Assembly (NCBI GenBank): GCA_002350525.1
Contig: DEFA01000022.1
Coordinates: forward strand, 149,988 to 213,987
Origin: Lachnospiraceae bacterium UBA2864
GTDB lineage: Bacteria; Bacillota; Clostridia; Lachnospirales; Lachnospiraceae
Direction of reading: 5' to 3'
DNA length: 64,000 nucleotides
Part shown: piece by piece, positions 46,920-54,865 of the stretch
Numbering within the stretch: position 1 is the first letter of the stretch
How the letters are laid out: the number at the start of each line of letters is the position of its first letter
Program-made: the position numbers and the translations under genes
The notes under the pieces: generated by a model
Seen by the model: the letters and a program-made list of their open reading frames with translations, nothing else
The model's database searches: none
What the model was told of the DNA's origin: nothing

Positions 46920-47459
46920 ATGAGTTTAAAGGAAACGAGTAAATATATGAGTCTGATACTCAGACATAAGCCTGAAATCATTGGCATTTCTCTTGATGAA
47001 CATGGGTGGGCAAATGTCGATGAACTTATAGCGGGTATTGCTAAGACTCAGAAATTTGATATGGGTATTCTTGAAGAAATAGTAAGAACTGACGAGAAAC
47101 AGAGATATTCATTTAATGAAGATAAAACAAAGATAAGAGCTAATCAGGGACATTCAGTTCAGGTAGATGTTGAACTTGAGGAGACCGAGCCTCCTGAAGA
47201 GCTGTGGCATGGAACCGGAGAAAAGTTTGTTTCAGCGATAGACGAACAAGGACTTATTCCGAAGTCCAGGCTTTATGTACATTTGTCGAAGGATGAAGAA
47301 ACAGCAAAGAAGGTTGGATCACGACATGGCAGACCAGTTCTGTACATAGTAAGTTCAGGCCGGATGTATAGAGATGGATATAAGTTTTATCTTTCAAAGA
47401 ATGGTGTCTGGTTAACAAAGGAAGTTCCGGTAAAGTATTTAAAGAAGATAGATGAATAA
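46920..47459 (+). CDS. kptA: RNA 2'-phosphotransferase (Tpt1/KptA family)
   Basis: A 179-residue KptA/Tpt1 enzyme, which in eukaryotes removes the 2'-phosphate left by tRNA splicing, using NAD+ and releasing ADP-ribose 1'',2''-cyclic phosphate. The catalytic core residues are visible: Arg15-His16 in 'LILRHKPE', His97 in 'LWHGTG', Arg117 in 'KSRLYVHLS' and the 'GSRHGRPVLY' arginines. The winged-helix N-terminal lobe and the ADP-ribosyltransferase C-terminal lobe are complete. The bacterial role is uncertain; NAD-dependent RNA or nucleotide processing is assumed. It lies in a relic-rich area with a macrodomain relic about 0.9 kb upstream. Confidence 0.93.
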   Translation: MSLKETSKYMSLILRHKPEIIGISLDEHGWANVDELIAGIAKTQKFDMGILEEIVRTDEKQRYSFNEDKTKIRANQGHSVQVDVELEETEPPEELWHGTGEKFVSAIDEQGLIPKSRLYVHLSKDEETAKKVGSRHGRPVLYIVSSGRMYRDGYKFYLSKNGVWLTKEVPVKYLKKIDE

Positions 47460-47460
47460 T

Positions 47461-47553
47461 ATGGAAATAGCAACGATTACATTTAGACTTCATGCTCCTT
47501 GGGTGCATAGTCTGAAAGAAAAGAGAATGATAGTTAAGAGTAGCGGGCAATGA
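47461..47553 (+). pseudogene. Truncated DUF503 (YlxP-like) gene
   Basis: From an ATG one base after the kptA stop, the frame reads 'MEIATITFRLHAPWVHSLKE' and 'KRMIVKSSGQ' then stops. 'L..PW.HSLKEKRMIVKS' is the N-terminal signature of DUF503, a protein of about 95 residues. Only 30 residues remain, so this is a truncated copy. Confidence 0.65.
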
Positions 47554-48064
47554 AAAAAGTTTGTCAATTAAGGTTGAGAAATGTTTTCCTATGTATTAGG
47601 ATGCAAGAAGAGGGCTATCTGAAGCAAGCCTTCAAGATGAATAGGGAGATGTTGGAAGTGTATCTTTAGGAATGATGATTGATTCTGGATATAAGCTGTC
47701 CAATCCCTTACAAGCAACGTCTTTATGCAAAAAGTGCAAATTTCGAGCTGCTTCAACTTGCCTTTTTTATAAAAACTTCTTCTTGGGAGAACCCAATCCC
47801 CCAGTTATGACTATCAAAAAGAATAGCTATAAACTTATTCGCCACTGGAGAATAAGTTTGAAATACATATGAAAAATCACATGAGAGTGTCCCGGAGACG
47901 AGACGCTCTTTTTATTTTAGCATATACGATAAAAGAAAAATTGACATAATTGTTATTTTTTTCTCGAATAATAGACAGATATGCCCGTTTTTATAAAATG
48001 TGGTTTGCTATCATGATATCAAAGCATGGACGTGCTTTAATAATATATGAGAGGAGTTGAGATT
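47554..48064 (+). other. Gene-poor stretch with two hairpins
   Basis: A short open frame around 47672-47872 (about 66 codons, with a 'CKKCKFRAASTC' segment) has no convincing family and is not called. AAACTTATTC (47831-47840) and GAATAAGTTT (47850-47859) form one inverted repeat. AGAGTGTC (47884-47891) with GACGCTCT (47902-47909) and a following T run forms a terminator. Composition is more AT-rich than its neighbours, consistent with decayed acquired DNA. Confidence 0.5.
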
Positions 48065-48265
48065 ATGGCTGAAAAAGTTATTTTTGTTCCGATTGAGCAT
48101 AAGCTTGCGCTTACAGTAAATGAAGCGGCTGAATATAGCAACATTGGTCAGAATCGAATTGCGAAGCTGCTTCAGCTTCCGGATTGTCCATTTGTTCTCA
48201 AGGTTGGTGCAAAGAAATTGGTTAAAAGGAAAGAATTTGAACAGTTTATAAGCGCAAAAAGATAA
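48065..48265 (+). CDS. Excisionase, Tn916 Xis type (orphan)
   Basis: A 66-residue basic protein. 'HKLALTVNEAAEYSNIGQNR' and 'IAKLLQLPDCPFVLKVGAKK' with 'LVKRKEFEQFISAKR' follow the winged-helix pattern of Tn916 Xis ('[20 protein letters not shown]' in that protein). Xis bends DNA at the ends of integrated elements to direct excision. ATG 48065 has GAGGAG at about 10 nt; an in-frame ATG at 48047 overlaps that site. No integrase or att repeats are visible nearby, so it is an orphan, either a remnant of a lost conjugative element or a retained small DNA-binding protein. Confidence 0.78.
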   Translation: MAEKVIFVPIEHKLALTVNEAAEYSNIGQNRIAKLLQLPDCPFVLKVGAKKLVKRKEFEQFISAKR

Positions 48266-48281
48266 CTATGAATTGACGCTA

Positions 48282-48310
48282 TTGAGATATCAGAGTTGTG
48301 ATGATATAAT
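48282..48310 (+). promoter_or_regulatory. Promoter of ychF
   Basis: TTGAGA (48282-48287) and a consensus TATAAT (48305-48310) with TGA extension, 17-bp spacer. Confidence 0.65.
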
Positions 48311-48400
48311 ACATCCGTTGTATCGGACTCGTTTCTCGATGAAAGGAGTACGATAGGCATCTTCGGAATGCCTTACAAATAAAGGAAAGAGGAATAAAAA

Positions 48401-49504
48401 ATGAAACTAGGTATAGTTGGTTTGCCGAACGTAGGTAAATCTACATTATTTAATTCACTTACAAAAGCAGGTGCGCTTGCTGCGAATTATCCTTTCGCAA
48501 CGATCGATCCGAATGTCGGAATAGTAGCCGTTCCGGATGAGCGTCTGGATGTACTTACTAAGATGTATAATTCAGCAAAGACAACGCCGGCTGTTATAGA
48601 GTTTGTAGATATAGCAGGTCTCGTAAAGGGAGCAAGTAAGGGTGAAGGTCTGGGTAACCAGTTCCTTGCAAATATCAGAGAATGCGATGCTATCGTACAT
48701 GTCGTAAGATGTTTTGAGGATCCGGATGTAGTTCATGTGGATGGTTCGGTAGATCCTATCAGAGATATCGAGACTATTAATATAGAACTTATTTTCTCCG
48801 ACCTGGAAGTTCTCGAGAGAAGAATATCAAAGACCGTAAAGCTTTCGAGAAATGATAAGCAGGCTGCAAAGGAGCTTGAATTCCAGAACAGGATCAAGAC
48901 TCATCTTGAGGCCGGAAAGCCTGTAAGAACATTTGAGATAAATGAAACGGATGATGACGAGAAAGCATGGATAAAGGATTACTGTCTTCTGACTGAGAAG
49001 AAGGTTATCTATGCGGCTAATGTCAGCGAGGATGATATGGCTGACGACGGAGCCAACAATGATTTTGTAAAGAAAGTTCGCGACTATGCGGCAGAGACAG
49101 AGGCACAGGTATTTACCGTATGTGCTCAGATGGAAGCTGAAATATCCGAACTTGATGATGAAGAGAGGAAAATGTTCCTCGAAGATATGGGACTTAAGGA
49201 GTCGGGACTCGACAAGCTTGTAAGAGCAAGTTATTCACTCCTCGGACTTATCAGTTACCTTACTGCGGGCGAGACCGAGTCAAGAGCCTGGACTATTACC
49301 GAAGGTACAAAGGCACCGCAGGCAGCCGGAAAGATTCACTCGGATTTCGAGAGAGGATTTATCAAAGCTGAAGTTATAGCATATGATGATCTTATCCGTG
49401 AAGGCAGTATGGCGGCTGCAAAGGAAAAGGGACTTGTACGTCAGGAAGGTAAAGAGTACGTTATGAAGGACGGAGATGTTGTTCTCTTTAAGTTTAACGT
49501 ATAA
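48401..49504 (+). CDS. ychF: Redox-regulated ATPase YchF (Obg-like)
   Basis: A 367-residue universally conserved Obg-family P-loop protein that prefers ATP and associates with ribosomes. G1 'GLPNVGKSTLFN' (7-18), 'NYPFATIDPNVGIV' (switch), G3 'DIAGLVKGASKGEGLGNQFL', the helical coiled-coil insert, and the C-terminal TGS-like domain 'TAGETESRAWTITEGTKAPQ' and 'GFIKAEVIAYDDL' are all present. Length is standard. AAAGAGG lies upstream of ATG 48401. It is followed by lgt after 50 bp and may be co-transcribed with it. Confidence 0.97.
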   Translation: MKLGIVGLPNVGKSTLFNSLTKAGALAANYPFATIDPNVGIVAVPDERLDVLTKMYNSAKTTPAVIEFVDIAGLVKGASKGEGLGNQFLANIRECDAIVHVVRCFEDPDVVHVDGSVDPIRDIETINIELIFSDLEVLERRISKTVKLSRNDKQAAKELEFQNRIKTHLEAGKPVRTFEINETDDDEKAWIKDYCLLTEKKVIYAANVSEDDMADDGANNDFVKKVRDYAAETEAQVFTVCAQMEAEISELDDEERKMFLEDMGLKESGLDKLVRASYSLLGLISYLTAGETESRAWTITEGTKAPQAAGKIHSDFERGFIKAEVIAYDDLIREGSMAAAKEKGLVRQEGKEYVMKDGDVVLFKFNV

Positions 49505-49554
49505 TCCATAAATCAAACTAATGTTGCTTGAATTGAAATGTTGAGGACGTATAA

Positions 49555-50508
49555 ATGAACGGTATATATTTTCCGGGGATAGGTATATCCTTTCCCAATG
49601 TATCGAGCGGAATAACGATATTCGGGTTCGAGATAAAGTTCTATGCTATAGTAATAACGCTCGGCTTTGTCTTCGCCACTTTGATATCTCAGAGGGAAGC
49701 GAAACTTAGCGGACAGAATCCCGAGGATTATCTGGATTTTGTTCTCGCTATGGTTATTCCGGTAATAATCGGTGCAAGACTTTACTATATTATATTTAAT
49801 CATGAGAGCTTTTTCGGTGGTGGGAAAACCGCATGGCAGACCTTCGTGGGACTTATAAATCTGAGAAACGGAGGCCTTGCGATATACGGAGGACTTATAG
49901 CAGGTACCATAACTGCTATCATATTCGGAAAGAAGAAAAAGATAACCATGCCGCTTATGTGGGACACGGTGTCTATGGGTGTTCTTTTCGGACAGATGCT
50001 GGGACGCTGGGGAAACTTCTTCAACAGAGAGTGCTACGGCGGATACTATAACGGATTATTCAGAATGGCTATCCCATATGACTATTTTGTTGAGAAAGGA
50101 AGCGCACAGTATCTTCAGAATGCAAATGTTATCACACCTGAAATGCTCAGTAACATGGAAGTTGTTAACGGCCAGCAGTGTATAACGATGCATCCGGCTT
50201 TCTTATATGAAGGAGTACTTAATCTTCTTATCATTGTATTTATTCTATTATATAGAAGACATAAGAAGTATGATGGAGAGATCGGTCTTATATACATGAT
50301 GGGTTACGGAATATGCCGTTTTATAGTTGAGGCACTTCGTACTGACTCACTTATGATCGGTCCTCTTAAGATAAGTCAGGTGGTCGCACTTGGATGTATA
50401 ATTCTTGCTGCGGGACTCATGATTTACAACAGAGTGAGGATTGCAAAAGGGATAGAACCTAAACTTCATCCGATTACTAAACCTCAAAAAATTGATACAA
50501 AAGAGTAA
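49555..50508 (+). CDS. lgt: Prolipoprotein diacylglyceryl transferase
   Basis: A 317-residue membrane enzyme that moves diacylglycerol from phosphatidylglycerol to the lipobox cysteine of prolipoproteins. About seven helices. Signature segments are 'IGARLYYIIFNHESFF', 'LINLRNGGLAIYGGLIAGTI' (HGGL-type motif), 'GQMLGRWGNFFNRECYGGYY' and 'HPAFLYEGVLNLLIIV'. The C-terminal tail is hydrophilic and lysine-rich. ATG 49555 follows a GAGGACG site. It acts at the cytoplasmic membrane and would process the lipoprotein candidate at 29118. Confidence 0.96.
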   Translation: MNGIYFPGIGISFPNVSSGITIFGFEIKFYAIVITLGFVFATLISQREAKLSGQNPEDYLDFVLAMVIPVIIGARLYYIIFNHESFFGGGKTAWQTFVGLINLRNGGLAIYGGLIAGTITAIIFGKKKKITMPLMWDTVSMGVLFGQMLGRWGNFFNRECYGGYYNGLFRMAIPYDYFVEKGSAQYLQNANVITPEMLSNMEVVNGQQCITMHPAFLYEGVLNLLIIVFILLYRRHKKYDGEIGLIYMMGYGICRFIVEALRTDSLMIGPLKISQVVALGCIILAAGLMIYNRVRIAKGIEPKLHPITKPQKIDTKE

Positions 50509-50554
50509 AATACCATATATGGTGTGGGATAATCCCCCACACCACTACATTTTG

Positions 50555-50582
50555 AAAAACCACCCTTCGGGGTGGTTTTTTA
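50555..50582 (+). terminator. Rho-independent terminator of lgt
   Basis: AAAAACCACCC (50555-50565) with GGGTGGTTTTT (50570-50580) around TTCG. A second inverted repeat, GGTGTGGG and CCCACACC, lies just upstream (about 50521-50543). Confidence 0.9.
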
Positions 50583-50662
50583 TTGTGCTTTATGCACAAC
50601 AAACGCTCGTTAATTTCAGCAAAACTTACAAAATGTTTTCCGGATTTTTACCGGATTCTTTC

Positions 50663-50691
50663 TTGCATTAAATCTTGAAGTGTATTAATAT
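50663..50691 (+). promoter_or_regulatory. Promoter of the dcw cluster (upstream of mraZ)
   Basis: TTGCAT (50663-50668) and TAATAT (50686-50691), 17-bp spacer. GTGG/TGGC repeats just downstream (50698-50715) could be MraZ-binding boxes, which are usually direct TGGG/GTGG repeats; this part is weak. Confidence 0.5.
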
Positions 50692-50768
50692 ATACATGTG
50701 GTGGCGGAAAATGGCTCGATAAGAATTGTTGTGTCACGATGTGGGAGATGAATCTGGAGGAATAGTTC

Positions 50769-51215
50769 ATGTCTAAAAGCATGAAAGGAAAATATTTTCA
50801 TAATTTAGATGCTAAGGGCAGACTCATTATTCCTGCAAAGCTCAGAGATGCTATCGGTAGGGAATTTGTAATCACGCAGGGAATAGAGGACTGTCTCAGT
50901 ATCTATTCTCTCGAAGAGTGGGACAAGTTTACCGAGAAGCTGGATGAACTGGGTAATTCCAAGAGCAGTGCCAGAATGATCAAGATGTTCTTCAGAGAGA
51001 ATGCATATGATGCAGAACTTGATTCTCAGGGAAGAGCACTCATACCACAGGAACTTCGTGACAATGCACACATTACCAAGGAAGTTGTGATTGTCGGAAG
51101 CGGAGAGAAAGCAGAGATATGGAGTAAAGAGGATTACGATAAGCTTCACGAGAAGCCGGAGTTCTCCAAAGAGTACATCAGAAAGCTGCTTGATGAATCT
51201 GACTTTAATTTCTAA
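50769..51215 (+). CDS. mraZ: Transcriptional regulator MraZ
   Basis: A 148-residue protein with two SpoVT-AbrB-like halves: 'HNLDAKGRLIIPAKLRDAIG' at about 11-30 and 'AELDSQGRALIPQELRDNAH' at about 82-101. MraZ binds direct repeats in front of its own operon and tunes division and cell-wall genes. CTGGAGG precedes ATG 50769. It heads the dcw cluster, with rsmH 21 bp downstream, the standard order. Confidence 0.96.
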   Translation: MSKSMKGKYFHNLDAKGRLIIPAKLRDAIGREFVITQGIEDCLSIYSLEEWDKFTEKLDELGNSKSSARMIKMFFRENAYDAELDSQGRALIPQELRDNAHITKEVVIVGSGEKAEIWSKEDYDKLHEKPEFSKEYIRKLLDESDFNF

Positions 51216-51236
51216 GACTGAAGTGTGGGAGGTTAT

Positions 51237-52181
51237 ATGGAATTTAAACATGTTCCGATCATGCTTAGTCAGGTTTTGGAAAACCTGGATATTAAAGCTG
51301 AAGGCGTTTATGTAGACGGGACACTCGGCGGCGCGGGTCATTCCTACGAAATTGTTAAAAAGCTTTCCAGTGGGGGAAGGCTTGTGGGTATAGATCAGGA
51401 TGGCGATGCGATAAGAGCTGCCGGGACCCGCCTTCAAAAATATATGGACAGAGTCGACATAGTTAAGAGCAACTATGAAAACATGACGGCTGTTCTCGAT
51501 AATCTGGGTATTGATAAGGTGGACGGAATACTTCTGGATCTGGGAGTTTCATCATATCAGTTCGATAACGGAGAAAGAGGTTTCTCCTACAGAACGGATG
51601 CACCTCTGGATATGAGAATGGACAGAGATACGGCTCTTACAGCAGAAGATATTCTTAATGATTATTCAGAAGAAGATTTAAGAAGAATCATTAAGGAATA
51701 CGGCGAAGAAAAGTTCGCCGGTAAAATTGCTCATGAAATTGTGGCAGCCAGAGAAAAAGAGAGGATTAAAACCACATTTCAACTAAATGATATAATCACC
51801 GGTGCTATTCCGGCGGCAGCCCGCAGACACGGAGGGCATCCCGCCAAGAAAACCTATCAGGCGATAAGAATCGAGCTTAACAGAGAGCTTACGGTATTGT
51901 CTGATTCGATTGAAGGAATGATAGACAGACTTGCGCCGGGTGGAAGACTTTGCATAATCACGTTCCACTCGCTGGAAGACAGAATTGTAAAGAATGCTTT
52001 CAGAACGGCTGAAAATCCGTGTATATGTCCACCGGAATTTCCGGTATGTACCTGCGGAAGACATTCCAAAGGAAAGGTCATCACCAGAAAACCGATAGAA
52101 GCGGACGAGAAAGAAAGAGAAGAAAATCCGAGAAGCACAAGTGCAAAACTCAGGGTTTTCGAGAGAAATCAGAGTAACTAA
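51237..52181 (+). CDS. rsmH: 16S rRNA (cytosine1402-N4)-methyltransferase
   Basis: A 314-residue RsmH (MraW). The SAM-binding start 'VYVDGTLGGAGHSYEI', 'GIDQDGDAIRAA', 'DGILLDLGVSSYQFDNGERG', 'DAPLDMRMD', 'RRHGGHPAKKTYQAIRIELN' and 'ITFHSLEDRIVKNAF' are family hallmarks, with C-terminal cysteines in 'CICPPEFPVCTCGR'. It methylates C1402 in the decoding centre. GGGAGG lies 4 nt before ATG 51237, a short gap; the in-frame GTG at 51225 would overlap that site. Second gene of the dcw cluster. Confidence 0.96.
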   Translation: MEFKHVPIMLSQVLENLDIKAEGVYVDGTLGGAGHSYEIVKKLSSGGRLVGIDQDGDAIRAAGTRLQKYMDRVDIVKSNYENMTAVLDNLGIDKVDGILLDLGVSSYQFDNGERGFSYRTDAPLDMRMDRDTALTAEDILNDYSEEDLRRIIKEYGEEKFAGKIAHEIVAAREKERIKTTFQLNDIITGAIPAAARRHGGHPAKKTYQAIRIELNRELTVLSDSIEGMIDRLAPGGRLCIITFHSLEDRIVKNAFRTAENPCICPPEFPVCTCGRHSKGKVITRKPIEADEKEREENPRSTSAKLRVFERNQSN

Positions 52182-52208
52182 CGATAAGACTAAGGGGCAG
52201 GGATCAGT

Positions 52209-52697
52209 ATGGCATCAGAAAGAAGAACAATGTACTACACCGAAGGAAGTGTAGTTAGAAAAAGAGATGTATATGTGGCTGAACCGGCAAGACGTCCGGA
52301 GCACAGGCCGGATGTATACAGAAAACCTAAAACCTACAAGAAGGCTGCAGAGAAGGCTCAGAAATCACTTGGATTTGACGGCGGTTATATGGTACTTGTT
52401 TCTGTTATGATGATAGTTATGATCGTGTCATGTGTAGTTATGCTGAAGATACAGAGTGACGTTACCGTATCAGAGAGAAGGATACTTTCTCTTCAGAATC
52501 AGCTCCAGACGATACAGTCTGATAATTTAGCTTACGAAAACTCGCTTAACAACATGTATTCACTTGAAGAAATATATAATGTTGCAACAGGGGAGCTTGG
52601 AATGGTATACTCCCAAAACGGGCAGGTCATTTATTATGAAAGCTCGCAGGATGATTATGTGACACAATACAGGGACGTGCCTGAAACGGGCAGGTAA
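52209..52697 (+). CDS. ftsL: FtsL-like cell division protein (septum formation initiator type)
   Basis: A 162-residue bitopic protein. A basic cytoplasmic N-terminus (1-60) is followed by one helix ('GYMVLVSVMMIVMIVSCVVM', about residues 60-80) and an extracellular leucine-zipper-like coiled coil ('ERRILSLQNQLQTIQSDNLA'). FtsL forms a complex with FtsQ/DivIB and FtsB to activate septal synthesis by FtsW and PBP2. Sequence identity in the family is low; the assignment rests on topology and on its place between rsmH and the class B PBP gene. Confidence 0.85.
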   Translation: MASERRTMYYTEGSVVRKRDVYVAEPARRPEHRPDVYRKPKTYKKAAEKAQKSLGFDGGYMVLVSVMMIVMIVSCVVMLKIQSDVTVSERRILSLQNQLQTIQSDNLAYENSLNNMYSLEEIYNVATGELGMVYSQNGQVIYYESSQDDYVTQYRDVPETGR

Positions 52698-52736
52698 CTT
52701 ACAGACCGTGCAAAAGCACGGATAAAGGAAATGTAA

Positions 52737-54716
52737 ATGAAGAAGAAAAAGGTGTTTATAAAGAGGATGCGAAAGCATCTTCTTTGTTTGCTTATACTGT
52801 TTACATCCGCATTTCTGTTTTTGGTGGGTGTTCTCATCTATATCAACATAGATAAAGGTGAAAAATATTCGCAGCAGGTACTGAATCAGAAAAATTTCGA
52901 AAGCATAGCAGTTCCTTTTAAAAGAGGAGATATCTTTGACAGGAATGGTTCCATACTTGCTACAAGCAACAAAGTGTACAACCTTGTAATAGAGCCGAAG
53001 AATATTCTGAAGGATGAGGAAAAAAGGATAGCGACAAGCAATGCACTGTCGACTTATTTCGGAGTTACTGCAGAAGAAATGGACGGCTATCTTGCGGATT
53101 CCAATTCGCTTTATAAGGTTATACGTAAGAGACTCTCCTACGATGAGGTTAAGAAATTCCAGGATTTCAAAAACTCAAAAGATGGAGAAGATATAGTCGG
53201 AATATGGTTTGAAGATCAGTATATAAGACATTATCCGAATGACGAGCTGGGATGTCATCTCCTCGGATTCGTGGTAAGCGGTAACGAAGGTATCGGTGGA
53301 GTTGAGGGAAGTTACAATTCATATCTCAACGGACAGGACGGAAGAATATATGCATATCTTTCGGAAGATTACAGCCTTCAGAAGAAGATCGAGCCTGCGA
53401 TTGATGGATGCAGTCTTGTAACTACGATAGATACGGAGATTCAGAGAATCGTTCAGAAGAAATGTGACCAGTATATGGAAGAGGTCGGAGCAAAGAATGT
53501 TTCGGTTCTTGTCATGGATCCTTCCAATTGCGAGATACTGGCTCTTTATAACTGTCATCAGTATAATCCGAATAATGCCTATAGCATGGATGCATGTAAG
53601 TATCAGTTCGGTGATTCTCTGTCGGACGGAGAATATGCTGACATGGTTGATAAAATGTCTGATGAAGAAAAACTCGGTGCACTTAATAATGTGTGGCGTA
53701 ATTTCGTAGTCAGTGATTCTTTTGAACCGGGCTCCACGTTTAAGACATTTACTATATCGGGAGCTATCGAAGACGGAGTCCTTACCGGAGATGAGGAGTT
53801 CTTCTGCGACGGTCACCAACAGGTTTATGATTACGATATCGGTTGTGTTAACAGAAACGGTCACGGAACTCTGTCGGTAGAACAGGCACTTACAAAGTCA
53901 TGTAATGACTGCCTGATGCAGATAGCAGCTCTTGAAGGACCGACTATCTTCGATAAATATCAACAGCTGTACGGATTCGGACAGCGAACCAACATCGATA
54001 TAGCGGGTGAACCGAGCAGTGCGGATCTTTCATACATGGTATATCACAGAGATACACTTAATCCGGTTGAGCTTGCAACCTCTTCGTTCGGACAGGGTGT
54101 AACGGTTACCATGATGCAGCTGGGAACAGCTTTCTGCTCATCGATCAACGGTGGATATTATTATCAGCCTCATGTTGTAAAGCAGATTATCGATGCAGAT
54201 GGAAATGTTGTTCAGAACTATAACAAGATTCTTGTAAGAAGAACTATTTCAGAAGAAACATCTGCGACCATGAGACAGATGCTTTTTGCAACTGTTGAAG
54301 AGGGTACAGGTAAGAAGGCCTGGGTTGAAGGCTATCAGATCGGAGGAAAGACCGGTACAGCTGAGAAGTTCCCTAGAGGACAGGGCAATTACATTCTTTC
54401 TTTTATAGGCTTTTCACCTGTGGATGATCCTCAGGTTGTAGTATATTGTGTTGTTGATGAACCAAAGGTTAAGGAACAGTATTCAAGCGGTGCGGGAGCA
54501 ATCCTTTTTAACGGTATCGCCCAGGAGCTGCTTCCGTATATGAATATATATAAGACGGGATCAGGTGATGAGCCTGAAGGTAATCAGGATGATTATGTTC
54601 CCGGCCCTATTTTTGAAGGGGATGTACCGGAAAACAGTATTGCCGGACAGGAGCATTCCTTTACGGAAGCACCTACTGAAGAGGAAGGTGCTGAAGGTCA
54701 GGGCGAATCCAATTAA
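52737..54716 (+). CDS. Class B penicillin-binding protein (FtsI/SpoVD type)
   Basis: A 659-residue transpeptidase that cross-links septal or spore peptidoglycan. The membrane anchor is at about residues 14-38; the dimerisation domain begins at 'RGDIFDRNGSILATSNKVYN'. Catalytic motifs are STFK (Ser333-Lys336), SCN (388-390) and KTG (538-540). No PASTA domains are present; the C-terminus is an acidic, Glu-rich tail. In this order the gene is usually pbpB/ftsI or spoVD; the two cannot be separated by sequence here. A 40-bp gap follows ftsL. A 149-bp gap, where mraY would be expected in related genomes, precedes murD. Confidence 0.94.
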   Translation: MKKKKVFIKRMRKHLLCLLILFTSAFLFLVGVLIYINIDKGEKYSQQVLNQKNFESIAVPFKRGDIFDRNGSILATSNKVYNLVIEPKNILKDEEKRIATSNALSTYFGVTAEEMDGYLADSNSLYKVIRKRLSYDEVKKFQDFKNSKDGEDIVGIWFEDQYIRHYPNDELGCHLLGFVVSGNEGIGGVEGSYNSYLNGQDGRIYAYLSEDYSLQKKIEPAIDGCSLVTTIDTEIQRIVQKKCDQYMEEVGAKNVSVLVMDPSNCEILALYNCHQYNPNNAYSMDACKYQFGDSLSDGEYADMVDKMSDEEKLGALNNVWRNFVVSDSFEPGSTFKTFTISGAIEDGVLTGDEEFFCDGHQQVYDYDIGCVNRNGHGTLSVEQALTKSCNDCLMQIAALEGPTIFDKYQQLYGFGQRTNIDIAGEPSSADLSYMVYHRDTLNPVELATSSFGQGVTVTMMQLGTAFCSSINGGYYYQPHVVKQIIDADGNVVQNYNKILVRRTISEETSATMRQMLFATVEEGTGKKAWVEGYQIGGKTGTAEKFPRGQGNYILSFIGFSPVDDPQVVVYCVVDEPKVKEQYSSGAGAILFNGIAQELLPYMNIYKTGSGDEPEGNQDDYVPGPIFEGDVPENSIAGQEHSFTEAPTEEEGAEGQGESN

Positions 54717-54865
54717 GACTATTTCTATTATTTGTTTCTTGTTCATAGTATCGGCACAGAGGATTGTGTGACCGGCGGAAGATTCCGACGGTTACATGCC
54801 TTGTAGTGCCGGTACCCTCCAATAAGGGGATGAACAAAACAGCGGTAAAAAGTGAGGAAAAAATT

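Noticed and set aside
47672..47872. Small gene of about 66 codons with a 'CKKCKFRAASTC' segment
   Set aside because: No family is recognised, the start region is weak, and it lies among relics; the evidence is not enough for a gene call.
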